From: Lycocorax pyrrhopterus obiensis
Taxonomy: Eukaryota; Chordata; Aves; Passeriformes; Paradisaeidae
Assembly: GCA_014706295.1 (NCBI GenBank)
Contig: JACSVZ010000009.1
Coordinates: 35,785,268 to 35,849,267, forward strand
Reading direction: 5' to 3'
DNA: 64,000 nt
Of the stretch, positions 1 through 13,200 are shown one piece after another (positions within the stretch are counted from its first letter, which is position 1; every line of letters starts with the position of its first letter). A program made the position numbers and the translations under genes. The notes below the pieces were generated by a model. The model had not been told where the DNA came from and made no database searches. It worked only from the letters and a program-made list of their open reading frames with translations.

Positions 1-2930
1 AAGCACTGAATGTGCATTATATGCACCTTGCTGCTTCCCAAAGCAAGGTCTGATCATGCAGTGAGGTGAGTGTGTTTGGGCCTGGCACCTGTCTGTCTCG
101 GGAAAATCAGCAGGACCCAGTTTGTGCTTCCACATCTTGCTTAGCAGATCTGTTTGTATGCTAATAAGGAAACAGATAAGTCACTGAAATCAAGTCTACG
201 AGAATTTAATGTGTTTGCTGTTCAGCAATTAAAGACATGCTTCATTTAAAGCTCTTAGTCACTTGACTAGAGTGTCCATCCAAAAAGTCCTAACCTTACT
301 TGAAATTTTCTATCATTAGATAAGGAGTAATTGGTCAAAACAGCTCCACTGACTTCGGCAGCACTGTTCACACACCCACATAAGCACAGATACTTTACTA
401 GCTCTGGACCAAACCCAAAGCCTGTATTGCAGCTTTACTGTGAGGCACCACCCGGACTCTGAGAGGTGTTAATGCCATGTGTTCCTTTAAAGTTGGGCCC
501 CGTGAGACCAGAGTGATACCTGAGAAGTGCCAAAAGCCCTCAACTCCTCACTGAGCAAATCACTCCACCAGATCATTCTCAGTCAACATGGACCTACACC
601 AAGGATGTCAAAAGAACAAGATGTCACCAGCTTCAAAGGAGGCAGGATTGGGCCAAAAACCAATTATTTTTTGTTTGGGCTGTTACCCAACAAAAAGCAG
701 AGGGAGATTTTCAGTTGAATTCCCTAAGTGGAGTTGGTGACAAACACCTTTCACACATTCCTTTTTCTGGCAGGAGTGAGGGAAGGTGTCTCAGTGGCTC
801 ACATGCTAATCTTCTATTGCTGAAACTATAGATCAGATGGCGGTTTGGTAATTTTTAGCATAGCTCTTGTTCAGCTCAACACAGACACAGAAAATGAAGC
901 ACTCATTTGCTGACTAGAAAATCACAGTTGAGGTCGATTGATGAAGCAGTGCAAAGAAGCCTGTTCTGTCCCCAGCTTGTGGATAAACAATACCAACCAC
1001 CACCCTTCACTAGTTATATATTCAACTCTTGAATATTTAAAAATCCAGCTAAGCTACTATATGGCTTACCAGTGCTTTTGTAGGGAAAGTGTCAGATTAT
1101 TTTACATTTAGCTACACTCAAAGCAGCTGCCCTATGTTTCTAACACAGAAAAAAAAATCATTACAGGGGAAAAAAAAAGGGAAAGAAAGAAATCCAAGCA
1201 ATACCACGTTAAACGATGAACCACAGAAGTGGATTTTCCATTACTCCGTAAAACCTTAGGAGGCCATGAGTTAACTGAAGCAAGCAGAACAAAAAAAACA
1301 ACAAACCAACAACGAAGCAAGGAAGGTACCATAGCTACTTTCTTGAAAACAAAACCAATCTTTTCATTCCTGCCATTTGTTAGAATTCTTCCTCCAGGCA
1401 AGCTGGACAGCTGCACTAGTAGGTTTTTTAGTCATGGGTTGTAAGCCCCACCTGGCTAGATTTGTTTAGCAGACAGCTGGCAGAATGAAATAAAAAGAAC
1501 AGGGACATACAAACTGCTTCCAACACAAAAAGCCGAAAGAATACTTTTTGGATGCTTTCACTGCGTGTATTTGGTATATGTTTGGGGGAGATTCTTCCCT
1601 TGGTTTTTACCGTCCCCCATCTCTCTGCACCCAAAAGTATTGAAAAAAGCCAAAGCAAGACTGCAGGCAGCATTAAACAGATCAAAAAGGAAGGGAAAAG
1701 CCCCATCTCAGCCTATTTATTTTGTAGATGTGCACACATATAAGAATACACACACACTCTCTCTCAATTATGGTTTACAATTCCCCAACACTGACATTGG
1801 TTTTAAATTAACTTCTCTTCTTATACCTTTTTTTTTTTTTGTTTTTTTTTTTTTTATTGTTGGCAACTTTCTTCCTCTATTTTCTAAAGCCAATAAGATA
1901 GATTTTCTTCATCTGGAATGTTCTTTCTAGCTTAAAGATAAGAAGGAGTTTAAAATTGTGGGAATGGCATCCCTCCTGCATCTGTTTCTCTCAAAAACCT
2001 ATCAAATATCTAATTTTTGGCATTACTGCTGGCTCCAACAGGGGATGACATAAACCAGCTTTGTGGTTACATGTTTCACTTTTAATCTCATGAAAATGAA
2101 AATCGGTGCTGAAATGTCCCTTTACATGTGACAATGTGGGACTCTTTTCCAAAAACCAAAGGAAAGGGGCGTTACCCTGGTTAAGCTTAATATACAGCAT
2201 ATGTATAAATTTGCTTTTAGTTTGGATTTAGCTCGATGCTAGCAGAGGCATGTCAGGATTTTTTTTTTCTAATTATTATTATTTTGTTTTACTGCAGAGA
2301 TTTTAAACACTTTTGAAAGTATCACTGCACAAAGGAAGATGCACAATAAATGTAAGATAGTAATCAGCAGATGAGCAGGCTGTTATGTGACAACAAATCT
2401 TCTGCAAGTAATATCATTTTCCACACAGCTCTATGGTCACATTCCCATAACATGTTTCTGTAGTTAGTGTGAAGAGAATCTGGTTTTTGCATGAGTTCTT
2501 TATTAAGAGCTAATGTAGTAATACTGGATGTACAACGACAAACCAAGATGGCTTGGATACTGTCTTGATTGGAGAAACTCTATGAAAACAAACTCCAAAT
2601 GTTTAAAAATAAAAATCTGCCTTGACTCTGCTTGAAAGGGAACATGTGAGAAAAAGAACATTTAAGCTTATGGTATGACTGGTACCTATGAAACCCAGAT
2701 GATCTGAGGTTAAAAGAAGCCTGAAACGCAAGCCTACTCCTATTTTCCGTGGAAAAGTAACAAATATTAGCTAAAGGAAGGCCCTGAAACCAATCTAAGC
2801 CATTCCATAGCACAGCACTCGCCCTCCTGAGCAGCAGCCGTTCTTGGCTGCCCTCCATCTCTGCCTATACATCTCCACTGAGCGCAGACTCCGCGGAGCC
2901 TGGTGGGATACGTGCCTTAGAGAGCCCTCG
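1..2930. other. AT-rich unique non-coding stretch
   Basis: No gene is recognised here. The open frames are short, overlap on both strands and have no recognisable domain. A poly-T tract lies at 1828-1855. A phrase near 345-370 ('ctccactgacttcggcag') resembles half of the ancient palindromic repeat found elsewhere in the window, but it is too short to call. The last 100 bp become GC-richer as they approach the exon-like segment. Confidence 0.6.
1828..1855. repeat. Poly-T tract
   Basis: A run of 13 T, one G and 14 T. It is simple low-complexity sequence and there is no retroposon body beside it that I can recognise. Confidence 0.9.
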
Positions 2931-2936
2931 CCTCAC

Positions 2937-3081
2937 CAGAAACATCGATATTGATATCATATGCCTCAAACAGGAGGGAAAGGCCTGTAGGGCTGAATCC
3001 TCCGGGCTCAGGGAAACCCAGCAGCTTCGCCAGGTCCAGAAGGTGGGGCCTGTCCACACTTCCATCGTGCACAAAATCCAT
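2937..3081 (-). other. Possible coding exon, unrecognised (145 nt)
   Basis: On the minus strand a 48-codon open segment is bounded by a pyrimidine-rich stretch ending in AG just above 3081 and by a GTGAGG donor-like site at 2931-2936. It begins MDFVHDGSVDRPHLLDLAKL and ends in YDINIDVS. The middle is hydrophobic (LLDLAKLLGF) and then Pro/Gly-rich (PEPGGFSPTG). Codon choice looks coding-like, with ctg, gac, gag, ccc and aag common. The length leaves a phase-1 junction. Against a real exon: another minus-strand frame is also open across the same bases, I do not recognise the family, and no neighbouring exon is evident. In-frame TGA and TAG lie directly upstream, so it would have to be an internal exon or start at this ATG. 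It could be a true exon, a relic or chance. Confidence 0.28.
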
Positions 3082-3219
3082 CTATCAGCAAGCAGGCGAG
3101 CTGGGAAGTGGCATTTGGAGGGGGTAATATGGGTCAATGTGTCTTTATGGTCCTGATCCACCGGGACTTTGCAACAGCTCCCTGCTCCACTTAATGGGTA
3201 TTTTGTTAAAAAAGTACCC

Positions 3220-3499
3220 AGATAGGGCAAGGACAAGGAGTAATGGGTTCAAACTGAAAGAGAGGAGGTTTAGGTTTGATATACAGATTAAATTCTTCTC
3301 TGTGAGGATGGCAAGACACTGGCAGAGGTTGCCAAGAGGAACTGTGGCTGCCCCATCCCTGGAACTGTCTGAGACCAGGTTGGATGGGGCTTGGAGAAAC
3401 CTGGGGTAGTGGAAGGTGTCCCTGCTCATGGCAATAGGGTTGGAATGAGGTGATATTTAAGGTCTCTTCCAACCCAAACCATTCTATGATTCTACGATC
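3220..3499 (+). mobile_element. CR1 LINE, 5'-truncated 3' end
   Basis: This is the longest and clearest CR1 copy in the window, about 280 bp. In order it shows the 'gggcaaggacaaggagtaat' region, the 'aaattcttctctgtgagg' block, 'cactggcagaggttgcc', 'ccatccctggaactgt', 'aggttggatggggcttgg', 'tagtggaaggtgtccctgc' and 'ggtctcttccaaccc'. It ends in the diagnostic 'attctatgattctacgat' tail. CR1 is the dominant LINE of birds and is normally 5'-truncated like this. No reverse transcriptase is present. Open frames of about 90-120 aa over this interval on both strands are shadows of the repeat. Confidence 0.95.
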
Positions 3500-6400
3500 T
3501 ATTGAAAACTCTTTGCTTAGAAAATACCCAAGCATGCATCTTTTGAGGTTCTTCTGTTGATTGGTTGAAGGCAAAGCTTATGAAATCCTCTGTGATTGTC
3601 CCACACAATCCTCCCAGGCTCCATCTGAAAGAAGTCACTAATTTTGTGTATCTCTCATTTCTTAGGTCAGCTCTCTAAGAGTTCACCCTGCTCTAAATGA
3701 ACCCGCAACTCAGCCAACTTTTCTAGTTAAGAAAATTGATTCTTGTTTACTCCTTTCAAAGAAGAGAATCATGATGATTTTTAAAAGGCTCACCCCCAAC
3801 TGCTAGAAAATCTCCCTCTTTTGGCTGCATGAACTTTGAGTTATATAAGATAGAAATGTATGCATTTAAGGAAAAGTCAATGAAGAAGAAATTCTGCAAG
3901 TTTAAAGCTCATTCTTAATCCTTGGCCAAACATCTGTGTTTCTTCCTGTGCACCTCACCTCAACAAACACTTTCTGTATTATGAGACTTGCCTGTAAATT
4001 GCCCTCTGCATTTTAGCTGGACGACTAATGACAGCAAAACAACTGAAAGTGTTTCATATTTATGTTGGAAGATTAACATAACTCATTTCAACTCTGTTGA
4101 ATGGACACATTTTACTCAGGAGAGAAATATTAAAAAAAAAAAACCCAACAAAACCCACAAATGCAGAGGGAAAAGGGACATCAACTCTTAAAAATATTTC
4201 CTGGTATTACCATTCGTATGGCATAAACAAACAGGCCGAGTGCATACATATGGGCCCCAGTCCTGTAATTTGGATGACAAGGGAGATCCTTTTGCCTAGG
4301 CAGTGCAAAACTAATTTCACCACACTGGCACATAATGCAATGTGATTGCTCCCTCAGTTTTATATTACAAGGTCACTGGAGCAAAAATTTTTGTGGTTTG
4401 TACAGTACCAAGCACTCCAAGAAAACTTATTATATAATGATGTTATATTTAGTATAAATAAACCCATACCTACTATATAACATGGAGGCAAATATTTTGT
4501 CTGACGTAGAGAATCTGCAAAAACATAAAGGACAGTCTACAGAAAAACAGCTTTTGATTGAGAAGTTCTGCTCATTTCTTATAATCCCAATTTGACTTTT
4601 ATTCCCTGAGAACTCACAAACATTTGGAAACTTTAAGCTGAATTATTTCCATACATGGATTAGTTTTTTTCCTGGGCATCAAAGACCTGAGTCCAAATTC
4701 AACTTTTAACAACTCTGATAAAGAGAATGTTAGAATCTGGCTAAACCATGCGATATTGCAACCCTATTAATGCTAAATCATTAATCTCTTCAATAAGCAA
4801 GAGACTTTGTCTTTCCTTGGCTCTTCCAATGAACAGCATCATCCAGACCTCTGCTGAGATGCTTCGTTCAGTCTTTCCCAACACAGAACTGGCTTGAAAT
4901 TAAAAAAATAAAATATATGAAATACTGAAGTTCCTTCTACTTCAGTTCTGAACAGATCTACTCAACATCACACAAAATAAGCTCTTTTTATTAAAAATAC
5001 TTTCAAAATAATTATAGAAATTCTGTCAACATTTTATTTACCAAAGCACAAGCCTATAAAAATGATGGGTGTTCCCTTAACCGCGTCAATAATAAAAGCT
5101 CATGTTTTCCTTTTAAAAAGCTATGCAACAACAGCAAACACTGCTTTAAATCCTACTTTTTCCACTCCAAGCAGAGAGTTTTATCCAGCAATAACAACTG
5201 GGCTCTCTTCCTTCAGCACCTGTATTTTCTGAGGAGCCAGTAAACCAAGGATCGGTTCAGCTTCATGTATGAGGTTTAAAGTAATCTCAGCCTCAACTGT
5301 TGTGCCTTTGGAACCAAAATATTTTCTTTTTAATTTTTGTCGCATATGCTTAACACCAGCACAGTTACATCCCCCAATGTTTTATTGGGCATATAGAGCA
5401 CCAGGCAGCAAAAAGCCCGACACGCTATGATCTAGACTTTAGGACTGTAGCTGAAATTGCTCATTCATAATTACAGAAGTACCTGGAAACTTCATCTGGC
5501 TTCTCTTTTTTAGCTTCATTTTACCCCAAATAAACCCAGAAAAATTCATTTTGAAATACCTTTCTGTGTCACTGCTTAGATACTTCATTTGTTCAGTAAA
5601 AGTAGTTTAAAATGGTGACTATTCATAAAAAACTGATGAGACATGAGATGTAAATGGTCAAAATTAATATTATCAAAAGATAACAAATTATGGAAATCTT
5701 GATTTGGTGAAGCAAAGGCTGCCCTGAAATCATTGCAACTAAACTTCTCAGCTTCTAAGTAGGCACACAATGGTTGAACTGCATCCTCCATCATCTCCAT
5801 CCCACAATTTTACCTGAACCATGCTTCATGTGATGAAATCCTACTTCATAGCACAACCAGGACACCCAGGTCAGGTGCTGGGATTTGCTCTCCCAACAAA
5901 GAGTGTGCAAGGGGATGCTAAACTGGGTATTTACAGAATCTCTTCCCAAAGCAAAGCACTAAGCAGTTCTTTGCAGTAGACCCATCCGCGAGCACGGCGC
6001 CAGTGTCCGTTTGAAGGCATCACCCATATCAATGGAGTAATGAGAGTCAAATCCCATGTAATTTACACATTAAAAGGAGAGAGCAATGCATGAAAAAATC
6101 AGTTTGGCTAATGAAAAAATCAGTTTGTCTAATGAAATTAAAGTCCCTAATCAAATATTGGCAGGAAAGATATTTAGAAACTCTCCTAATGTCATCCAGC
6201 TAATTCCCCCCTATTCTAACTAGAAGGGAAAGCAGTTGACTTTTATTCCCTGCTGAACCTCCTGCCCTCAAATCACCAGAAAGACCCTGTTCTGAAGGGT
6301 ATAATTAAGGCAGATTAGGGCAGATTTAGCTGTCAGCTATACCAGTATAGCACAGGTAATTCCTTTTCCTTCAGAGGTTGCATGACAGCTCCAGGTAGGT

Positions 6401-7020
6401 AATGCATCTACTGGAGAGGATTTCCTTGCACACGTTCTTCTTTGAAAAGTAATTTTTCCTGACCTGGTGTGTCCACCCATAGCAAAACAGATATTGACAG
6501 ACTGCCCAAGTACAGAGGAATCTGTGCTCCTGGCTCACTACCTCTACTAGGCTAACTTGCACTTTTAGCTTCCAAATTTTTAAGTCCAGAAGATTTTTAA
6601 GGAACTAGGCAACTAAAGTATGAATTCATAGGAAGGAAAAAAAAACCCCACAACCAAAAAACCCACCACCAACAAAAAAGTTCTGGAATTATTATGTCCC
6701 ATAAAGCATTAATTTTCCCATCACCAACCAACCTCTACTAGAGGGACCATCTACTCCTTCTTTATGCCTTGTCCATCTGCCTTTCCTGCTTTTGTCCTTC
6801 TTCCCTTCCCACTTTCTGCCATTCCCTTTGATAATATCACCTGGGTGTCTCTTCATCCCCATCCATCAGCCACTCCTTTGTGCTGCCTTCTGACTCTGGA
6901 GTCACCACTGACCCACATCACACACCTCTCACACCATCGCCCCACACTTCAACAACTTTTGTATGAATATTCCAACAGCAGGAAAGAAAGAGGTCAAACA
7001 AAAGAATAAATAAAGAATTA
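3500..7020. other. AT-rich unique non-coding stretch
   Basis: No gene, CR1 or tRNA is recognised. Contents are AT-rich sequence with scattered AATAAA words, a short A tract near 4131-4143, and a tandem 21-bp repeat at about 6089-6131. The Thr/Leu/Pro-rich open frame near 6764-7009 comes from pyrimidine-rich sequence and does not look like a protein. Confidence 0.6.
6089..6131 (+). repeat. Short tandem duplication, 21-bp unit
   Basis: The word 'atgaaaaaatcagtttg' is followed by 'gcta' in the first copy and 'tcta' in the second. A partial third copy starts 'atgaaatta'. The single difference between the two full copies suggests recent slippage or strong sequence turnover. Confidence 0.85.
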
Positions 7021-7262
7021 TCATTGGCCGTCATAACTGGCATCATCTTGCTGGGCTTTATTTAGGTTGCAGTTTTGATGATGGCCTTTTATTGGATTTC
7101 TTTTGTGGTAACACTGTATTTTAAGTATCTTATTATGAATTCATTTAGTATCGATTGCAGCAGCTCTGATCATAAAGAATTCATTTGGCATGCCACGAAT
7201 GTCATATGCATTCATATTAAAAAATTGGTTTAATTCAAGATTAATTAATATGAGAATTTTTT
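7021..7262. promoter_or_regulatory. Candidate regulatory block rich in homeodomain/POU-like words
   Basis: The stretch is AT-rich but not low-complexity. It contains 'ttttattgg' (Hox/Cdx-like), two 'gaattcattt' words about 35 bp apart, 'catatgcattcatatt' (POU-like) and 'attaattaat'. Such clusters occur in vertebrate conserved non-coding elements. Conservation cannot be tested from one sequence, so this is a composition-based suggestion only. Confidence 0.25.
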
Positions 7263-10200
7263 TGTTGTTTTTTTTATTTCACTATCTTAATAGACCTCAT
7301 AGTTTGGAAGCCCAGTCTTGGTACTTTTACCAGAGTTTCTCCATTTGTACACTTTTTTAAAGAGGAAGTAGAAGCCTTTTTTATTTAAGCTTTTGGGATT
7401 ATGGTTTAAAAAGAACCTTCCCAGAGTGCCTAACGTTCCCAGATCTCATGCAATTATTGCACTGAGTAGACTAAGCAAGTTTTCATACCTATTTGATGAT
7501 ACTGCAACAAGCCAAGGGAATTTAAAGCTTGCATTTCTCCCTGGTCCAACAGAAAGACTTGTGCCTTGAGTGAGAGCTGGCAAACACAGAAGGGGGATTA
7601 CCTGCTACTTCAAACCCTCTGTAGATATGTCAAAATACGCTCTGAGCAAACTGAGCCTTGACTAAAAGCAGGTATGTGCTTTGGATGCTATGTCTCATTG
7701 CATCTGTTACAGGCAACGTGTCAGCCACGTCTCCATCCGGCTGCTCCTGACTGTGATGCAACATGACACAGTTTGATAACAAAAGGATGTAATACACCAT
7801 AATGACTCCAGGCAGGCAATTGTAATGTGATGGGATGTGCTGCCATGTAGTAGCAGGTGACATACCTCTTCAATCAGTCATGGACTAACTGGCAAAGCCT
7901 CCAGTTTATGTCCGTTTTAGAAAAAATCCTAAAGTCTTCATGATTATTTTCATCTGAACATTTCAATATTGCTTCCTGCTGCGCTCACCCTGGCTTCCCT
8001 TTGCTGTGACTGATTTTCCAGGTAGCAGCTGAAGCTATACCAAAAAATAACCAACCCAAACCCCAATAAATGCCTGGTATCCAGGCTAGGCGCAAGCAGA
8101 TCCTCTTTGCTAGGGACTATGCATGCATTCACCCTTAAAAATTAACAAAGAGAATGCTGTGAAGGTAAGAGGCGAGTCTTTATTTGTGCTATGGAAAGCA
8201 ATAATGGAGATTTACAGTTCTTCAATAGAGCAAAGTATTTCCCAGAATGCTGGCTAACTGAACCACTCTGTACTGTATTGATGTGCCAGCTCACTGAAAA
8301 CACCAGTTTATTAATAAATAGCTTGACTGAAGAGTCAGATGTAGAGGGAGCCTGCAGAAAGACACTGTCTCTACAAAAAACAGGGAAGTGGGGGGGGGGA
8401 AGAAAAAGCACACTTACTGCATGGGACTGAAGAAATATGATCAGGAGATTAACTTTAGGAATGGGCAGAGAAACTGAAGTGCCTGGGGGAAACGCGGAAG
8501 AGCACGGGGAGATCTATGGGAGGTCTGCGCCTGCAAAACGTTTCACCTCCTGTTTCTGATTTGCGTAGCTTGAACCATCCCACCATTTAATTAATTTCTT
8601 TCGTAAAGAATGTCACACATGTAGAAATCTACCCCTAAAAACCCCCAAAACATGTCAAACGCCAGACGCAGGTTGCGTTGCAAGCAGTGTTGACAGAAAG
8701 TGAGCTCAGGGGCACTGGTAGGGGTGAGCTTCACTTGTACCTTTGTGAGCTTTGCTGTTCCCATCTTCCCAGGGCATCCTCTGGGCATCACACCTCACAC
8801 CCAGACACACACTGGAGAGGCTTCTCCTGTACAGAAACAAGCAAATTTGGGGGTAAGCCACTCTCCCTTGCAGCTTGCTACCATTTTGCCAGTGGACTTT
8901 CATTTGCTTGTCTCAGCTGCTGGTACTTAGCTCCCATTGCTCAGTGGGACTCTGAGCTAAGTGAGAGGAATATCAGGGGAAAACATCCCTCGCATCTTCC
9001 CTTTCAACTTCAGGCAGCGTGGGGAGGGGTATCAATGTGTAGCAGATGTGCTGAGACCACAGTGATCTCTTCCTCATGATTACAGTTGGTTATACCTGGG
9101 GATGCGCAATTTAATTCAGGCACAAATGCGCAAAGGAGAGTGGTACTAAAGTAGAATAAGTGGTACTAAAGGCTTTGTTCTGTGCACAGTAATGCAGTGC
9201 TTTATTTCACTAGACCTGGCTCACACATAAAGAAAAGAGGCACAGTTTGATACATGCCTTCTCCGATGAGCGCTGCTAAGTAAGTGTGTTTGTTCTCAGT
9301 GTTGTTGTCATAAATATCACGAAATTTCTTATTTGAAGTTGGGAACTAATGATTCTTTCTCCTTAATGTGCCACAGTGACTCTGCACCCCATTGTTTTCC
9401 ACCATTTGAGAATGCCCAAGGATGTCATTATAACTTCATGTATCAATATTAAACCTTCACAAACAGCCGACTAAATGAGCAGTTATCTTTGTTTCTGAAA
9501 GTAGTGTACTTTCAAATTTTTTTTTTAAACTTCGTTTATCAGTAACTAGGTGTAGTCAATTGCTCTCCAGTATTGATCACAATATCTATAGCAGTCACAG
9601 ACTACCTTTGCTCAAGGTCATTGTAAGGTCGAGTTATGATCAATATGAATTGACTGTCTGCAAATAAATTTAAGTAGCTGACATAACTGAAAGGAGTAAC
9701 TATTTAAAATTAAGGTGGACCATGGGTCCCTGGTTTAGAAAGGCTCCGAGACCATACGAACACAGCCGTGGCACAAGTCGTCTGAACATGCACCACCAGT
9801 TCAACTGATTTTCCTGCCATTAGAGGAGCATAGCTATGGATCTAATCCTGAATATGCTTATTCTTAGGGAATAAAAAAGGAAAAATACAGTCTTCATTCT
9901 TAGTCTGCAATGAACTGACTCACTTGGGATCAGACTCACTGCCTTGAAAGTAAATAAGTTAATATTGAAACAATATATGCAGGGTCTCTATTGCTATGCT
10001 CCATTTCCCATAGGCTTTTGGTATTCTGTCTGTAGAGAAGCCAAAGAAGGGCAAACTTTTCCAACATCGATAGCTACACCTTGTCCTTCAATACATATTT
10101 AGACATCCATGTCTGTGGACAACCATATTAAAATACTTTACATTGAAACCAACAATCTAAAACTTTTTTTTTTTTTTTGGTTAATGAGTAGATTTCCATA

Positions 10201-13200
10201 CCAACCTTGTTGGTGTTTTGGACAAGATCTACCTGAGGATTTTAGAACCTCTCAGACAAAAAAACCCCAAATCAAACCAACAAAAAACCACTGAGTAGAA
10301 GGAGTGTATTAAACCTCAATGGGCTCACACAACATTATCCACGGGAGAGATGTCCCAGGTGAGACAGGTTCTGGGAGAAGACCTGTGATCAGGTCGCCGG
10401 CCACTGGATGTCACTGCTGCCTACCCAAAGGTAGACCACAAAACACTTGTGTGACTGCAAAAATTGTGGCTGTAGGAAGCAGTTTTGCTGGAACCATTCC
10501 ACATAGTTAGGCAATTTCTAATTTCAGAAAAATAGGCTCATAAAGCTCAAGAAGGCAATACCCAACTTCAAGAGTAATTAGTTTCATTTGTTTGCTTCAG
10601 CTCGAGCTGAATGAGAAACACTAATAAAGAGTAAGTTTGGGGGTCGCGAGGAATTACAGAAAGCTGCAACCATCGTGTTTTTACAAAGGATATCTTCAAC
10701 AGAGATACTGCTTTCCAAACCCCAAAAAGAACAAAACCAAACATTCACCTTGGAAGATTTTCCTATTCCTATCAGCAGGAAGAGCATATTTGTTTAGTTT
10801 GCCTAAAAGAGGTACCACCACTGCTCCTGACCATTGCAACCACCTACTCACCGTGAGCCTCACTGAGTCAAAAATAATCTGCCCAACACCAAGGAAAGAT
10901 CTGGCTCACATCTGAAAAAAACAGAACTGAAATTATTTTCTATATTTAGACTGTGGAGTCTACATTATTATTGTTGTTATTAATTGAAGCCATTCATCTG
11001 GGTTCGTCACATTAGTGGAGCAGCTCTACGGGTGGGATTTATGTGACCAAATGCAGATGTCTATCTTGCAGACATCTGAGCTGGGCTCTTCTCACAGTCA
11101 GGCTAGAAAAGGAGATGCCATTAATGTGGGATTAACCTCATCCTAAACTAGATATAAAACCAGCCCAGATGAAATGCATTTTGAAGGATCTATTTCTCTC
11201 TGTTGGTTTAAAGGAAGGCTCAATTAGCTCTGATGTAGACTTCTGAAGCCAGGTGAACTCATTCTCGCTCCCTCTGACTGAGCTAAAAGAAAGCTGCTAA
11301 AGAAAAGGAAAATAGGATGTTCCAGGTGTTCGGAGAAGGAGGGTCAGAGCTCTGTGTTAACTCACACCTCCAGAAGGATGCCTCGAGCCTTCCCACGGAA
11401 TGCTCTAGAAGGGGGAGCTCAGACCACAGGGATATCAGTAGTGTGAGGCTTCCCAAGAGAGCTGAGCCCTCATAGGCTGCTCCTGCTAGGGGTCTAACTC
11501 AGCTCCTAGTCCCAGCTGTGTGTTTCCAGCTCTCCTTGCTGGGTTGCTTTACTCAGAGCTGTTCATGCTGAACCAGACCACCAAGGGGTTGGACACAGAC
11601 CAGACCTCATGCAGGAGAGAGCATGGGAATGCACAGACAAAGCAGGCAGGGCAGCAGGACCAACTTTTCCTGGCAGTTGTGAGCCACCAGACCAGATCAG
11701 CCATCGCATTAGACTTCAGGGATGCAGAGCAGGCATCATGCTGGGGGGAGAGACCACCCAAGCTAGGCAGGGTCTCTCTTAGGATTCGCAGTATGCCAGT
11801 ACTTCATCAAACCCCACTCCAAGACTTCAGATGCATCATAAATTTGAGTCCCAGCTGCACTTCAGGCTTCACTGACACCTCAAGCTGGATTTTATGGTTG
11901 ATGAAAGTGATGCTGTGCTAGAAGTCACACAAGATAACCTAAATCCTTCCCTATCCATGCAAAAACTGTTTCCCTCCACAGAGGGTAATTCTGTGTGCAC
12001 ATCCCTATACAATTCCCATGCAGTCTCTCCTTCCTTTATACACTTTCCCATTTTGGCTCCATACAAACAGGTGCTTTTCCAGCCTGTCTTGAGACATGCA
12101 TTAAATGATGCTCAGTGAGCACCCAGAAGCAACTCATCTGTTTTGGGAGCCAACCAGACATTATCAGCCAGTTTTTGAAGCATCAAAGCCACGTGCTCCA
12201 ACTCAGATGCCATGACCACAAGAATTACATGGACAACATCCATGCCTTTGGCCTCACCTCTTTACAGTGAACAACAAAAGCATCTGAAATAAAATCCACA
12301 AAGGAAGTAGAGGTGAAAGACCTCTGTCCAGTCACTTTGTAAAGCATTGCCAACCAGGCCTTCTGGGACAAGTCATCTTTAACTGAGATATTAGAGGGCT
12401 TTCCTAATAAAAAGATACATCACCCATTAGCTCATATATATAACCCAAATGACATCCTCACAAGTGCAGCAGTCTTGGGGCCCAAACCATTCAAGAAGCA
12501 ATTACAAAATCAATAACACATGCTGCGGTGATTACATTTGATTAGAGACAGCGTGGAAAAAAATAAGAGCAATATTCACCCACACCCCAGCCTTAAACAA
12601 TAATTCTTTATTGTGATGGTTCTGGTATATAAGAAAGTTTCCTATTTATACAAAAGGAAATCAGGCTGCTGTATTACTAGCAATGCACACAAATCAAGGC
12701 TTTTGAGCACTAAATTTAGGGAAAGAGTGTAGCTGTAGCCATATAAAATGAGGCCTTCTCCTTCCTTGCTGGGCCAAAAGCCCATATCCCTTGACATTTT
12801 GGATGCAGAACCACATGTTACAGTTTGGGCCCATCCCTCAACACCAACTTATCTGTTTATATTACATACACCCACCAAAATACATTAGATTTTAAATCAT
12901 CTATTGATGATTGACTGCTTTCGCAAATATTCTTACTGCGAGTTGACAAACTGCTTAATATAATAAATGTAACTCACCAGACTATGGCTTACTCCAAGGG
13001 AAAATTAAAATAAAGTTACCAGTATGTTTGGGATTGGACAGGGCCGACACAGGCCAAGCTAGAAGCCAGTACAGTAAAGCAAGGAAATGGGAGACAGAGA
13101 AATGGAAGGGATCCCAGTGGAAAGCTGTTGGTGGGGCCTCTTGTGCCAGAATCTGCTCCAAACCAGCACAGCCCCACGTGTGGTCCCCTCATCAGCACTC

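Noticed and set aside
330..380. 'ctccactgacttcggcag' as a half copy of the ancient hairpin repeat
   Set aside because: Only one arm is suggestive and the partner arm and tail are absent.
3137..3574. Open frames of 90-122 aa on both strands
   Set aside because: They lie over the non-coding 3' end of a CR1 element.
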